Of a stretch of 64,000 bases of DNA, positions 24,331 through 32,459 are shown piece by piece. The translations under genes were made by a program, and so were the position numbers. Location: assembly GCF_004352915.1 (NCBI RefSeq), contig NZ_SJSY01000073.1, positions 186,001 through 250,000 on the forward strand, in the 5' to 3' direction. Within the stretch, counting starts at the first letter, position 1. Each line of letters opens with the position of its first letter. The notes under the pieces were generated by a model. It worked only from the letters and a program-made list of their open reading frames with translations, searched no databases and was not told the DNA's origin. Source of the DNA: Flavobacterium zhairuonense. Lineage in GTDB: Bacteria; Bacteroidota; Bacteroidia; Flavobacteriales; Flavobacteriaceae.

Positions 24331-26496
24331 ATGAAAACCAAATTATTTTTTACAATAAGCTTTTTATTTTTTACAGCTTTAACTTTTGCTCAAAATACAA
24401 TTTCAGGAAAAGTAGTGGATCAGAAAGGAAAACCAGTTGCAGGTGCAAATATTTATATTGATGGAACTTATGACGGAGCAACAAGTTCTGAAACTGGAGA
24501 TTTTTCTTTTCAAACCAGCGAAACAGGAAATAAATTTATTGTGGTTAGTTTTTTACTTTTTGAAACTTTCAAACAAGAAATTGATGTTGCAAATTATAAA
24601 GATCAAGTGATCAAATTAAGAGAAAATGTTAACGCGCTGGATGCTGTTGTAATTACTGCAGGAACGCTTGAATCTGGAGACAAAGCAAGAGTATCAGTTT
24701 TAAAACCTTTAGATATTGTTACAACTGCAGGTTCTGCTGGAAATATTGTTGCCGCTTTGCAGACTTTGCCAGGAACGCAGAATGTAGGCGAGGATGGACG
24801 TTTGTTTGTACGTGGAGGTGAAGCTAGCGAAACGCAAACTTTTGTTGATGGAATTCGCGTTGCACAACCTTATGGAGCAACCACAAATAATTTGCCTACA
24901 AGAAGTAGATTTTCTCCTTTTTTGTTTAGTGGAATCGCATTTTCTACTGGAGGTTATTCAGCAGAATATGGCGAAGCTTTATCCAGTGTTTTGCTTTTGA
25001 ATACTCAGGATGAGGCAGATCATGAAAAAACTGATATTTCATTTATGACTGTTGGTTTAGGACTTGGAAATACGCAAAAATTCAAGAAAAGTTCGTTGAG
25101 CGTAAACATGATGTATGTAAATCTAGCGCCTTATCAAGCTGTAATTCCTCAAAATGTCGATTGGAATAATCCGTATCAATCTCTTGGTGGAGAAACGGTT
25201 TACAGATACAACTTTACAAACGGAATCTTCAAATTATATGCTTCTTTCGACTCAGAAAAATTTGATTTGAATCAAAAGAATGTCAATTTCGAAAATCCGA
25301 TAAGAACGGATATGAACAATAATAATTTCTACCTGAATTCTTCTTATAAAGGAACTTTTGGAACAGGTTGGCAATTGACTTCTGGAATTAGCTACGGCTA
25401 TAGCAAAAATAAAATCACATACAATATCACTGATGTTGACAACAACGAAAACGCTGCTCAACTGAAATTGAAATTGCAGAAAAAAGTCTCAAATTATTTC
25501 AAATTGTCTTTTGGTACTGATTATTTCATTACGAAATTCAATGAAAATGTAGATGACAATATTTCTATTAATGTTGCAAATGGCTACGATTCTAACATTT
25601 TTGCCGCTTATGTTGAAGGAGATATTTTATTTTCTAAAAAACTGGCAATGAAAGTCGGTTTGAGATATTCAAACAATAGTTTGCTGAATGAAAACAATTT
25701 TGCGCCAAGAGCTTCATTGGCTTATAAAGTCTCAAAAAGCAGTCAGTTTTCTTTTGCTTACGGAGATTTTTCACAAACGCCTGTTGTCGATTATATCAAA
25801 TATTCAAAATACCATCAGTTTGAGAGCGAAAAAGCGAGACATTATATTTTGAATTATCAATTTACAAAACCAGGACAAACTTTTAGAGCCGAAGCTTATT
25901 ACAAAGAGTATGACAATTTAGTTCAATATAATACGAGAGATATTCAATACAATTCGGTTTTCAATAATAACGGTTCAGGATATGCAAAAGGAATCGATTT
26001 GTTTTGGAGAGACAGCAATTTGTATAAAAATTTAGAATATTGGATTTCATATTCTTACATCGATTCTGAAAGACAATATAAAAACTTTCCAAACATGGCG
26101 ACACCAAGTTTTGTAGCCAATCATAGTTTGTCTGTTGTAACAAAATATTTCATTACCGATTGGAAATCGCAAGTTGGTTTTACAAACAGTTTCAGTTCAG
26201 GGCGTCCGTACAATGATCCAAACCAAACGCAATTCATGAACGGAAAAACAAAATCATATAATAGTTTGAGTTTCAACTGGGCATATTTATTGACCACGCA
26301 AAAAATCCTTTATTTCTCTGTGTCAAATGTTTTAGGAACACAAAATGTTTTTGGATACGATTACGCAAAAACACCAGATGCAACCGGAGTTTATCAAAGA
26401 CAAGCTGTTGTTCCAACTGCAGACAGATTTTTCTTCATTGGTTTCTTCTGGACAATCAGCCAAGATAAAAAAGAGAATCAGCTTAAAAACTTGTAG
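24331..26496 (+). CDS. TonB-dependent receptor with carboxypeptidase-like regulatory domain
   Basis: A 721-residue outer-membrane receptor. The signal peptide (1-20) is followed by a CarboxypepD_reg-like domain (about 22-105: ISGKVVDQKGKPVAGANIYI). The plug domain lies at about 120-225 with LPGTQNVGEDGRLFVRGGEA and FVDGIRV. A 22-strand barrel would fill the rest, ending FFIGFFWTISQDKKENQLKNL. Its substrate is not evident; there is no SusD partner, so a polysaccharide system is unlikely, and a metal chelate, peptide or small molecule is possible. It precedes DUF2141 and a TPR-like secreted protein, and then a two-component system, which may respond to the same stimulus. Confidence 0.92.
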   Translation: MKTKLFFTISFLFFTALTFAQNTISGKVVDQKGKPVAGANIYIDGTYDGATSSETGDFSFQTSETGNKFIVVSFLLFETFKQEIDVANYKDQVIKLRENVNALDAVVITAGTLESGDKARVSVLKPLDIVTTAGSAGNIVAALQTLPGTQNVGEDGRLFVRGGEASETQTFVDGIRVAQPYGATTNNLPTRSRFSPFLFSGIAFSTGGYSAEYGEALSSVLLLNTQDEADHEKTDISFMTVGLGLGNTQKFKKSSLSVNMMYVNLAPYQAVIPQNVDWNNPYQSLGGETVYRYNFTNGIFKLYASFDSEKFDLNQKNVNFENPIRTDMNNNNFYLNSSYKGTFGTGWQLTSGISYGYSKNKITYNITDVDNNENAAQLKLKLQKKVSNYFKLSFGTDYFITKFNENVDDNISINVANGYDSNIFAAYVEGDILFSKKLAMKVGLRYSNNSLLNENNFAPRASLAYKVSKSSQFSFAYGDFSQTPVVDYIKYSKYHQFESEKARHYILNYQFTKPGQTFRAEAYYKEYDNLVQYNTRDIQYNSVFNNNGSGYAKGIDLFWRDSNLYKNLEYWISYSYIDSERQYKNFPNMATPSFVANHSLSVVTKYFITDWKSQVGFTNSFSSGRPYNDPNQTQFMNGKTKSYNSLSFNWAYLLTTQKILYFSVSNVLGTQNVFGYDYAKTPDATGVYQRQAVVPTADRFFFIGFFWTISQDKKENQLKNL

Positions 26497-26841
26497 TTTT
26501 TTAGGTGCAAAGTTGCAAAGCAACAAAGGTTCAGAGGTTTTGCATAGATATGTTTAAAAAGAAAAACCTTTGTCACTTTGTAACTCTGAACCTTTGTTAC
26601 TTAGAAAAAACAATTCAGTAACCAAATTCGACAACTCAGTATCATTTAATTTTAAAAGACTAAAAACCAACATACTTTTGAAGTGTAAATTAAAAGTCGC
26701 TAAGTGTCTAAGATGCTAAGTAAAAAAGCTTAGAAACTTAGTTTCTTAGAATCTTAGAGACTAAAAAAGAGTTTTAATCATCAACAAAAAAGCTAAGAAC
26801 CTTAGCAACTTAGAATCTTAGTAACTTAAAAAAAAGAAATC
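26497..26841. repeat. 345-base gap filled with two inverted word arrays
   Basis: 26508-26598 is an inverted array of CAAAG/CTTTG words (TTGCAAAGCAACAAAGGTTC on the left, CCTTTGTCACTTTGTAAC on the right). 26694-26832 holds CTAAG words on the left and several blocks of CTTAG words on the right. The 90 bases between are A/T-rich. No gene was seen. The second array lies immediately before the DUF2141 start. Confidence 0.85.
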
Positions 26842-27249
26842 ATGACCAAAATTATCACAATAACTATTTTATTTATCTGCAGCTTAATGTCTGCACAAAA
26901 TGTAAAATTAACTGTTGCTGTTTCAGGCTTAAAAAATGACACAGGAGTTGTTAAAGTAGGATTATATAATTCAGACGGGACATTTCTTAAAACAACGTAT
27001 AAAAGTCTTGCTTCTGAGATTAAAAACAATCAGGCGGTTGTAACATTTGAAAATCTTCCTGCAGGAGAATATGCTATCTCAACTTATCATGATGAAAATA
27101 TCAACGGAAAACTTGACAGAAATGCAATGGGAATTCCATCAGAAGAATATGCAGCTTCAAACAATGCAAAAGGGTTTATGGGACCTCCAGCATATGCAGA
27201 CGCTAAATTTAACGTCAGTAAAGACTCAAAAGTCGAAATTAAATTCTAA
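26842..27249 (+). CDS. DUF2141 domain-containing secreted protein
   Basis: A 135-residue protein with a signal peptide (MTKIITITILFICSLMSAQ). The remainder is a DUF2141 beta-sandwich: VAVSGLKNDTGVVKVGLYNS, FENLPAGEYAISTYHDEN, then DRNAMGIPSEEYAASNNAKG. The DENINGKLDRN segment looks like a calcium-binding loop. Family function is unknown, but members often accompany TonB receptors in Bacteroidota, as here. It is transcribed with the TPR-like gene 50 bases downstream. Confidence 0.9.
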   Translation: MTKIITITILFICSLMSAQNVKLTVAVSGLKNDTGVVKVGLYNSDGTFLKTTYKSLASEIKNNQAVVTFENLPAGEYAISTYHDENINGKLDRNAMGIPSEEYAASNNAKGFMGPPAYADAKFNVSKDSKVEIKF

Positions 27250-27298
27250 TAAAGAAATAACTAATCTATATAAACAAAACCATTAAATAACTTATAAA

Positions 27299-27922
27299 AT
27301 GAAAAAAATCATCACTTTAATCGCATTATTTGTAGTAGTAATAACTTCAGCACAAACACAATTTGAGCAAGGAATGGGAAAAGCTTTTGGGCTTTGGAAA
27401 GAAGGAAAAAATGCAGAAGCTTCGGCAATGTTTGAAAGAATCGCTGCAGCGGAGAAAAACAGTTATCTGCCAAATTATTATGTAGCTTTGATTAATACGA
27501 CATCGGCTTTCAGTGAAAAAGATAAAACGAAAATCGATTTGTTGTTGACTAAAGCGCAAGATGCTTTAGATGTTGAATTCATAAAAGATCAAAATAATGC
27601 AGAACTTTATGCATTGCAGGCCTTGATTTATACAGCGTGGGTAGTAGCAGATCCAATGACAAACGGAATGAAATATTCGGCTAAAGTAATGGAAGCTTAT
27701 GCAAAAGGAAAAGCGATCGATCCAAATAATCCAAGAATTGTTTTTGGTGAAGCTGATTATCAAATTGGAGGAGCAAAATGGTCAGGAGTAGATACAAAAC
27801 CATTATGTGCACAAGTTGACAGAGCTATCGAACTTTTTGCTACTTTTAAACCAGCAACACCTTTTTCTCCAAAATGGGGATTAGAAAGAGCTTTGGAAAC
27901 TCAAAAAAATTGTAAAAAATAA
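27299..27922 (+). CDS. Secreted TPR-like hypothetical protein
   Basis: A 207-residue exported protein (signal peptide MKKIITLIALFVVVITSAQ). The mature protein is helical with TPR-like pairs: FGLWKEGKNAEASAMFERIA, LPNYYVALINTTSAF, and AELYALQALIYTAWVVADP. No catalytic motif is visible. Its place between DUF2141 and the histidine kinase (23 bases to the kinase start) suggests it belongs to the same transcript and may be a periplasmic partner of the sensor or receptor. That link is inference. Confidence 0.75.
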   Translation: MKKIITLIALFVVVITSAQTQFEQGMGKAFGLWKEGKNAEASAMFERIAAAEKNSYLPNYYVALINTTSAFSEKDKTKIDLLLTKAQDALDVEFIKDQNNAELYALQALIYTAWVVADPMTNGMKYSAKVMEAYAKGKAIDPNNPRIVFGEADYQIGGAKWSGVDTKPLCAQVDRAIELFATFKPATPFSPKWGLERALETQKNCKK

Positions 27923-27944
27923 ATTTAATTTAAGCTGATTTAGA

Positions 27945-29303
27945 ATGAAAGACTATAGAAGTAGCTTTGCAGATGTAAGAAGTGGAACGATAACTTGTTT
28001 CAAGATTTCTATGGTCTTTGCAATTATATTTTCAGCATTTTTAGGAGACGATTTTAACGTTAAAAATGTTCTGGTAACCTTTTTTGTAAGCTGTCTTTAT
28101 TCTTTCGGACTCGGTTTCGGGAACGGATACATTAGTGTCTTTCTTGATAAAAAATGGGACTGGCTCGAGCACACGAATCTGAGAGTTTATTACGGAATTC
28201 TTTGTACGGTTCTTTATACAGTTCCTGTAGTTTTAGGAATAAATTATTTCATTTTTGTTGTCTTGCAGCATGTGACTTTAGATGTGTTTTTTAGTGCTAG
28301 AATGCTTTGGGTGCATCTTTTTTATATTGTAGTTTCTCTAGCAGTTTCAACTTTCCTTCAAGCCAGAAGTTTTATGGTAAAGTGGAAACAAGCCTCAAAA
28401 TTTGAAATAACGCAGCAAAAGATTATTGCCGGAACTGCAAATGCACAATTCGAAAGTTTAAAAAATCAAATTGATCCGCATTTTCTTTTTAACAGCTTGA
28501 ACGTTTTAAGTTCTTTGATCGAAGAAAATCCAGATAATGCACAGCGATTTACAACTTCTTTATCAAAAATTTACCGCTACGTTTTGGAGCAAAAAGATAA
28601 AGAATTGGTTTCTGTTGAAGATGAATTGTCATTTGCAAAAACCTATATGAATTTGCTGAAAATGCGTTTCGAAAACAGTCTTTTTTATGAATTGCCAGCA
28701 GGAGATATAAATCCAGAAGCAAAAGTAGTTCCGTTATCACTGCAACTTTTATTAGAAAACACAGTGAAGCACAATGTTGTAAGTGAGCAAAAGCCCTTGC
28801 ATATCAGGATTTTTATAGATGGAGATTATCTGGCAATTCAGAATGATTTTCAAAAGAAAGAAGTTTTGCAGGATCGAAAAGGTGTTGGACTGCAGAATAT
28901 TGTAAACCGATACGGAATTGTAACGAACCGAAAAGTAGTGATCGAACAAAATGAAGAAACGTTCACCGTTAAAATTCCAATTTTAACCAAACAAATTACA
29001 GTTATGGAAACAAGTGCAGACTATAGCGACGAAAATAAAGCTTATTTCAGAGCTAAAAAAAGAGTAGAAGAATTAAAAGGATTTTACGGAAATGTAATTT
29101 CATATTGTTGTGTGATTCCATTTTTAATTTTTATAAATTTGAGGTATTCTCCTGGATTTCAGTGGTTTTGGTTTTCGGCTCTAGGCTGGGGATTTGGAGT
29201 TGTAATGCATGCTTTTAAAGTTTTTGGTTACAGCTCAGATTGGGAAGAGAGAAAAATTCGTGAGATTTTAGAAAAAGAGAATAAACAAAAAAGCTGGAAA
29301 TAA
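27945..29303 (+). CDS. LytS-type sensor histidine kinase with C-terminal 2TM domain
   Basis: A 452-residue membrane kinase. Four N-terminal helices (about 17-35, 42-65, 80-105 and 118-140) form a sensor without a large external loop. The His_kinase core has IDPHFLFNSLNVLSS with the phospho-acceptor His179, the N-box LLLENTVKHN (near 268) and a G-box KGVGLQNIVNRYG (near 311). Unusually, residues 363-452 add a 2TM domain (ELKGFYGNVISY ... WEERKIREILEKENKQKSWK) that closely resembles the seven small proteins encoded next. Its stop overlaps the next start as TAATG. The cognate regulator is the LytTR protein at 31692. Confidence 0.92.
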   Translation: MKDYRSSFADVRSGTITCFKISMVFAIIFSAFLGDDFNVKNVLVTFFVSCLYSFGLGFGNGYISVFLDKKWDWLEHTNLRVYYGILCTVLYTVPVVLGINYFIFVVLQHVTLDVFFSARMLWVHLFYIVVSLAVSTFLQARSFMVKWKQASKFEITQQKIIAGTANAQFESLKNQIDPHFLFNSLNVLSSLIEENPDNAQRFTTSLSKIYRYVLEQKDKELVSVEDELSFAKTYMNLLKMRFENSLFYELPAGDINPEAKVVPLSLQLLLENTVKHNVVSEQKPLHIRIFIDGDYLAIQNDFQKKEVLQDRKGVGLQNIVNRYGIVTNRKVVIEQNEETFTVKIPILTKQITVMETSADYSDENKAYFRAKKRVEELKGFYGNVISYCCVIPFLIFINLRYSPGFQWFWFSALGWGFGVVMHAFKVFGYSSDWEERKIREILEKENKQKSWK

Positions 29304-29632
29304 TGAGAACAAATTTCACTAACGATCCTGAGGATTATGATTTACAGCAGTTTGCTAAGAGAAAAATAGAAAAGCTTAAATCGTTTTATTCACATGCATT
29401 TGTCTTTTTTATTGGATGGGTAATTTACATATTGAAAGAATATTTTGGAGTACCGTTTAATTTTTTGCCCTTAAAATATATTAACGGTTTTGTTATGGCA
29501 ATTTGGTCAACAGCATTTTTAATCAACGCGATCGATTTATTTGCTTCGTTTAAAATTTTTGGAGCAGAATGGGAAGAGCGTAAAGTAAAAAGTATCTTAG
29601 AAAAAGGAAACGAAAAACACAAATGGGAATAA
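29303..29632 (+). CDS. Small 2TM-domain protein 1 (type A)
   Basis: A 109-residue protein: a short charged N-terminus, two membrane helices (about 29-48 and 62-84), and the shared tail AEWEERKVKSILEKGNEKH. It is closest to protein 4 (30245), with which it shares the ILKEYFG/LLKECYG loop, FNF(L/F)PL and DLFAS(F/Y)KIF. Translation is coupled to the kinase by a TAATG overlap. The tail is basic/acidic and cytoplasmic, and probably contacts the kinase or other 2TM proteins (inference). Confidence 0.88.
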   Translation: MRTNFTNDPEDYDLQQFAKRKIEKLKSFYSHAFVFFIGWVIYILKEYFGVPFNFLPLKYINGFVMAIWSTAFLINAIDLFASFKIFGAEWEERKVKSILEKGNEKHKWE

Positions 29633-29634
29633 TT

Positions 29635-29937
29635 ATGGAACCAGATTACACAGAAGCAGAACGTTATTACGAGGCTCAAAAAAGAGTAAAAGAGATTAAA
29701 GAATTTTATCAGCATTTGACCGTATTTCTTCTTTGCAATCCAATTGTAATAGTCGTAAATCTTATGACCTCTCCGGGTTATTTGTGGTTTATTTGGTCTG
29801 TTTTGGGATGGGGATTTGCAATCGTTATGCACGCAATGAAAACTTTTAGAATTTCGCCAGCCTTTAGCAAAGAATGGGAAGAAAGAAAAATTAGAGAGCT
29901 TCTAGAGAAAGAAAACAATAAAAAAATCTGGGAATAA
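29635..29937 (+). CDS. Small 2TM-domain protein 2 (type B)
   Basis: The start at ATG 29635 (MEPDYTEAERYY, 100 residues) is preferred to 29623, because the siblings all begin right after a TAATNATGG junction. It has two helices (about 28-46 and 52-72), with NLMTSPGYLWFIWSVLGWG between and within them, and an SKEWEERKIRELLEKENN tail. It is nearly a duplicate of protein 3 and resembles the kinase C-terminal domain. Confidence 0.88.
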   Translation: MEPDYTEAERYYEAQKRVKEIKEFYQHLTVFLLCNPIVIVVNLMTSPGYLWFIWSVLGWGFAIVMHAMKTFRISPAFSKEWEERKIRELLEKENNKKIWE

Positions 29938-29939
29938 TC

Positions 29940-30242
29940 ATGGAACCTGATCGCACTGAAGCAAAACGTTATCATAAAGCTCAAAAAAAAGTAAAAGAGA
30001 TTAAAGGATTTTACGAGCATTTAACCGTTTTTATTTTGGTAACCGCAATCTTGATCTTTATAAATTTAATGACTTCGCCCGAATATTTATGGTTTATATG
30101 GTGTATAATGGGCTGGGGAATTGGAGTAGTGATACATGGTCTAAAAGCTTTTGAAATTTCTCCTGCTTTCAGTAAAGAATGGGAAGAAAGAAAAATCAAA
30201 GAAATTTTAGAAAAAGAAAACAATAGACAAACTTGGAAATAA
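29940..30242 (+). CDS. Small 2TM-domain protein 3 (type B)
   Basis: A 100-residue protein, MEPDRTEAKRYHKAQKKVKE, with the shared NLMTSPEYLWFIWCIMGWG helix pair and the tail SKEWEERKIKEILEKEN. It is very similar to the preceding protein, which indicates a recent tandem duplication with a period of about 305 bases. The junction before it is TAATCATGG, two bases between genes. Confidence 0.88.
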   Translation: MEPDRTEAKRYHKAQKKVKEIKGFYEHLTVFILVTAILIFINLMTSPEYLWFIWCIMGWGIGVVIHGLKAFEISPAFSKEWEERKIKEILEKENNRQTWK

Positions 30243-30244
30243 TT

Positions 30245-30574
30245 ATGGAAACAAATTGTAATAATGACCGAGGAAAATTTGAGTTTGAAAAAATTTTCAA
30301 CAAAAAATCTGTTCAATTCAGATCTTTATATGTTCATGCATTTATTTACACGATTGGATTGACAATCTATCTTTTAAAAGAATGTTATGGAATTTCGTTT
30401 AATTTTTTTCCGTTGCAATATTTGAATAGTGTTGTAATGGTAATTTGGACAAGTGTATTTCTAGTATCTGTAATTGATTTATTTGCTTCTTATAAAATCT
30501 TCGATGATGAATGGGAAGAGCAAAAGATGAAAAGCCTTTTAGATAAAAAAGTAAAAAAACAAAAATGGGAGTAA
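30245..30574 (+). CDS. Small 2TM-domain protein 4 (type A)
   Basis: The start at ATG 30245 (METNCNNDRGK, 109 residues) follows the TAATTATGG junction; the ATG at 30233 would overlap the previous gene. It is a type A protein like protein 1: LLKECYGISFNFFPL, DLFASYKIFDDEWEEQ, and a lysine-rich end KKVKKQKWE. The WEER motif is WEEQ here, a small deviation. Membrane topology matches the siblings. Confidence 0.86.
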   Translation: METNCNNDRGKFEFEKIFNKKSVQFRSLYVHAFIYTIGLTIYLLKECYGISFNFFPLQYLNSVVMVIWTSVFLVSVIDLFASYKIFDDEWEEQKMKSLLDKKVKKQKWE

Positions 30575-30576
30575 TC

Positions 30577-30882
30577 ATGGAAGTAAATTTTAATGACGAG
30601 GATAAATATTACTTGGCAAAAAAGAAAGTCGAGAATATTAAAGGTTTTTATGGAAACTTGACAGCCTTTATTTTAGTAAACATCATTCTGATAGTTATAA
30701 ATTTAATGACATCACCAAATCATCTTTGGTTTTATTGGCCATTACTGTGGTGGGGAGTTGGAGTTGTTTTTCACGGATTAAAGGTTTTTGAAGTTTTCCC
30801 GGTTCTAGGAAAAGATTGGGAAGAGAAAAAAATCAAAGAATTCATGGAAAAAGAAAAAGAGAACAAAAAAAAGTGGCAATAA
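30577..30882 (+). CDS. Small 2TM-domain protein 5 (type B)
   Basis: The start at ATG 30577 (MEVNFNDEDKYY, 101 residues) is chosen by the same TAATCATGG junction. It is type B: VENIKGFYGNLTAFILVN, NLMTSPNHLWFYWPLLWWG, and tail KDWEEKKIKEFMEKEKE. The KGFYGN segment is identical to that of the kinase C-terminal domain, so this copy is a close relative of it. Confidence 0.87.
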   Translation: MEVNFNDEDKYYLAKKKVENIKGFYGNLTAFILVNIILIVINLMTSPNHLWFYWPLLWWGVGVVFHGLKVFEVFPVLGKDWEEKKIKEFMEKEKENKKKWQ

Positions 30883-30900
30883 TCCTTAAATAAAAATAAA

Positions 30901-31269
30901 ATGGGACGTTTAAGAAGACGCATGTACGAAGAATATAGACAAGAATTTTCGAATGATGAACACTTTGATATAGCATACAGAAAAGTTAGAAGAATAAAAG
31001 GTTTTTATTCGCACTTGAAGGTGTTTTTAATTGTTAATGCAATTATCATTATCTCGAGTTTAAACCGAGAATTTATTGGCAGTCATTTTACTGACAGCGG
31101 TTTGTTTGAGTGGCACACTTATTCAACAACTTTTTATTGGGGAATTGCATTATTGATGCATGCAGCGTCAGTTTTTGGACGAGATATTTTCTTTGGTGAT
31201 GATTGGGAAGAAAGAAAGATTAAAGAATACATGAATCAAGAATCACAAAAGAGTACTAAATGGCAATAA
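30901..31269 (+). CDS. Small 2TM-domain protein 6 (type C)
   Basis: A 122-residue protein of the third subtype. It has a longer N-terminus (MGRLRRRMYEEYRQEFSNDE), VRRIKGFYSHLKVFLIVNA, a 20-residue loop between the helices containing FEWHTYSTTFYWGIALLMHA, and the tail DDWEERKIKEYMNQE. Subtype C has His-containing loops that types A and B lack. It lies 18 bases after protein 5. Confidence 0.88.
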   Translation: MGRLRRRMYEEYRQEFSNDEHFDIAYRKVRRIKGFYSHLKVFLIVNAIIIISSLNREFIGSHFTDSGLFEWHTYSTTFYWGIALLMHAASVFGRDIFFGDDWEERKIKEYMNQESQKSTKWQ

Positions 31270-31287
31270 CTTTAAAAAAGTAATAAA

Positions 31288-31656
31288 ATGAAACGTTTTG
31301 GACAAAATATTTTTGAAGATCACGATGAGCAATTCAGCACTGATGAAAACTTCAATATTGCATACAGAAAAGTAAAAAGAATAAAAGGTTTTTACTCGCA
31401 TTTAAGAGTTTATATTATTGTAAATGCAATAATTATAATCACAAATTTGAATCGTGATGTATTTGGAAAAGATATAATTTACAACGGTTTATCAGACTGG
31501 CACACTTATTCTACCGCTTTTTACTGGGGAATTGCACTTTTGATTCATGCATTTTCAGTATTCGGGCCAGATATCTTTTTTACGAAAGATTGGGAACAAA
31601 AGAAAATCCAAAAATTTATGGAGAAAGAAGCTCAAAATAAGAATAAATGGGAGTAA
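31288..31656 (+). CDS. Small 2TM-domain protein 7 (type C)
   Basis: A 122-residue close paralogue of protein 6: YRKVKRIKGFYSHLRVYIIV, LSDWHTYSTAFYWGIALLIH, and tail KDWEQKKIQKFMEKEAQ. It is the last membrane protein before the response regulator, 35 bases upstream of it, and the WEER motif has become WEQK. Function unknown, as for the family. Confidence 0.88.
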   Translation: MKRFGQNIFEDHDEQFSTDENFNIAYRKVKRIKGFYSHLRVYIIVNAIIIITNLNRDVFGKDIIYNGLSDWHTYSTAFYWGIALLIHAFSVFGPDIFFTKDWEQKKIQKFMEKEAQNKNKWE

Positions 31657-31691
31657 TTTTAACCTGAATTTCCAAAACCTTAACCAACCAA

Positions 31692-32459
31692 ATGACCACA
31701 TTAATTATAGAAGACGAAAAACCGGCAGCAAGATTGCTGCAACGAAAGCTTGAAAAACTTGATATTGCGGTAAAAACCATGCTGCATTCTGTAGAAGAAT
31801 CAGTAGATTGGTTTTCAAACAACGAACATCCAGATTTGATCTTTTTGGATATTCAGTTATCTGACGGTTTATCGTTCGAAATTTTCGAAAAAATTGACAT
31901 AAAAAGCGCGATCATTTTTACAACTGCTTATGATGAATATGCTTTAAAAGCGTTCAAATTAAACAGCATCGATTATCTTTTAAAACCAATTGACGAAGAT
32001 GATCTTGAAATTGCTGTTGAAAAATTTAAAATGAGACTTCCGAAAGCAGTTGCTGAAACTTCTAATCTGCAGTTGGACTTTGAACAAATTCGTCAAATGT
32101 TGTCAAATCCTTTTGAAAAGACTTACAAAAAGAGATTCACCGTTAAAATTGGTCAGCATTTAAAAGTAATTACTACAGATGAAATCGAATGTTTTTTTAG
32201 CGAAAACAAAGGAACTTATATTCATACTTTTGATAACAGAAATTATCTGATAGATTCGACTCTGGAAATTTTGGAACAGGAATTAGATATGAAGGATTTT
32301 TTTCGCGTAAGCAGAAAATTTATTGTACCGCTTCAGGCAATAAAAGAAATCCAGGTTTACACCAATTCTCGTTTAAAAGTAATTTTACCGACTTACAAAG
32401 ACGATGAAGTAATTGTAAGCCGTGAAAAAGTTCAGGATTTTAAGAGTTGGCTTGGATAG
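31692..32459 (+). CDS. LytTR family response regulator
   Basis: A 255-residue regulator. The receiver domain (1-120) has the acidic pocket IIEDEKPAA, the phospho-acceptor Asp53 in DLIFLDIQLSDG, Thr in FTTAYDEYA and Lys in YLLKPID. The C-terminal LytTR DNA-binding domain (about 148-255) shows FTVKIGQHLKVI, ECFFSENKGTYIHT and FFRVSRKFIV. It should be phosphorylated by the LytS-type kinase at 27945, from which it is separated by seven 2TM genes on the same strand. Its 3' end overlaps the convergent heme A synthase gene by 20 bases. Targets unknown. Confidence 0.93.
   Translation: MTTLIIEDEKPAARLLQRKLEKLDIAVKTMLHSVEESVDWFSNNEHPDLIFLDIQLSDGLSFEIFEKIDIKSAIIFTTAYDEYALKAFKLNSIDYLLKPIDEDDLEIAVEKFKMRLPKAVAETSNLQLDFEQIRQMLSNPFEKTYKKRFTVKIGQHLKVITTDEIECFFSENKGTYIHTFDNRNYLIDSTLEILEQELDMKDFFRVSRKFIVPLQAIKEIQVYTNSRLKVILPTYKDDEVIVSREKVQDFKSWLG

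Noticed and set aside
26694..26832. CRISPR-like array
   Set aside because: Units are only 8-10 bases, degenerate and contiguous, with no unique spacers and no cas genes.
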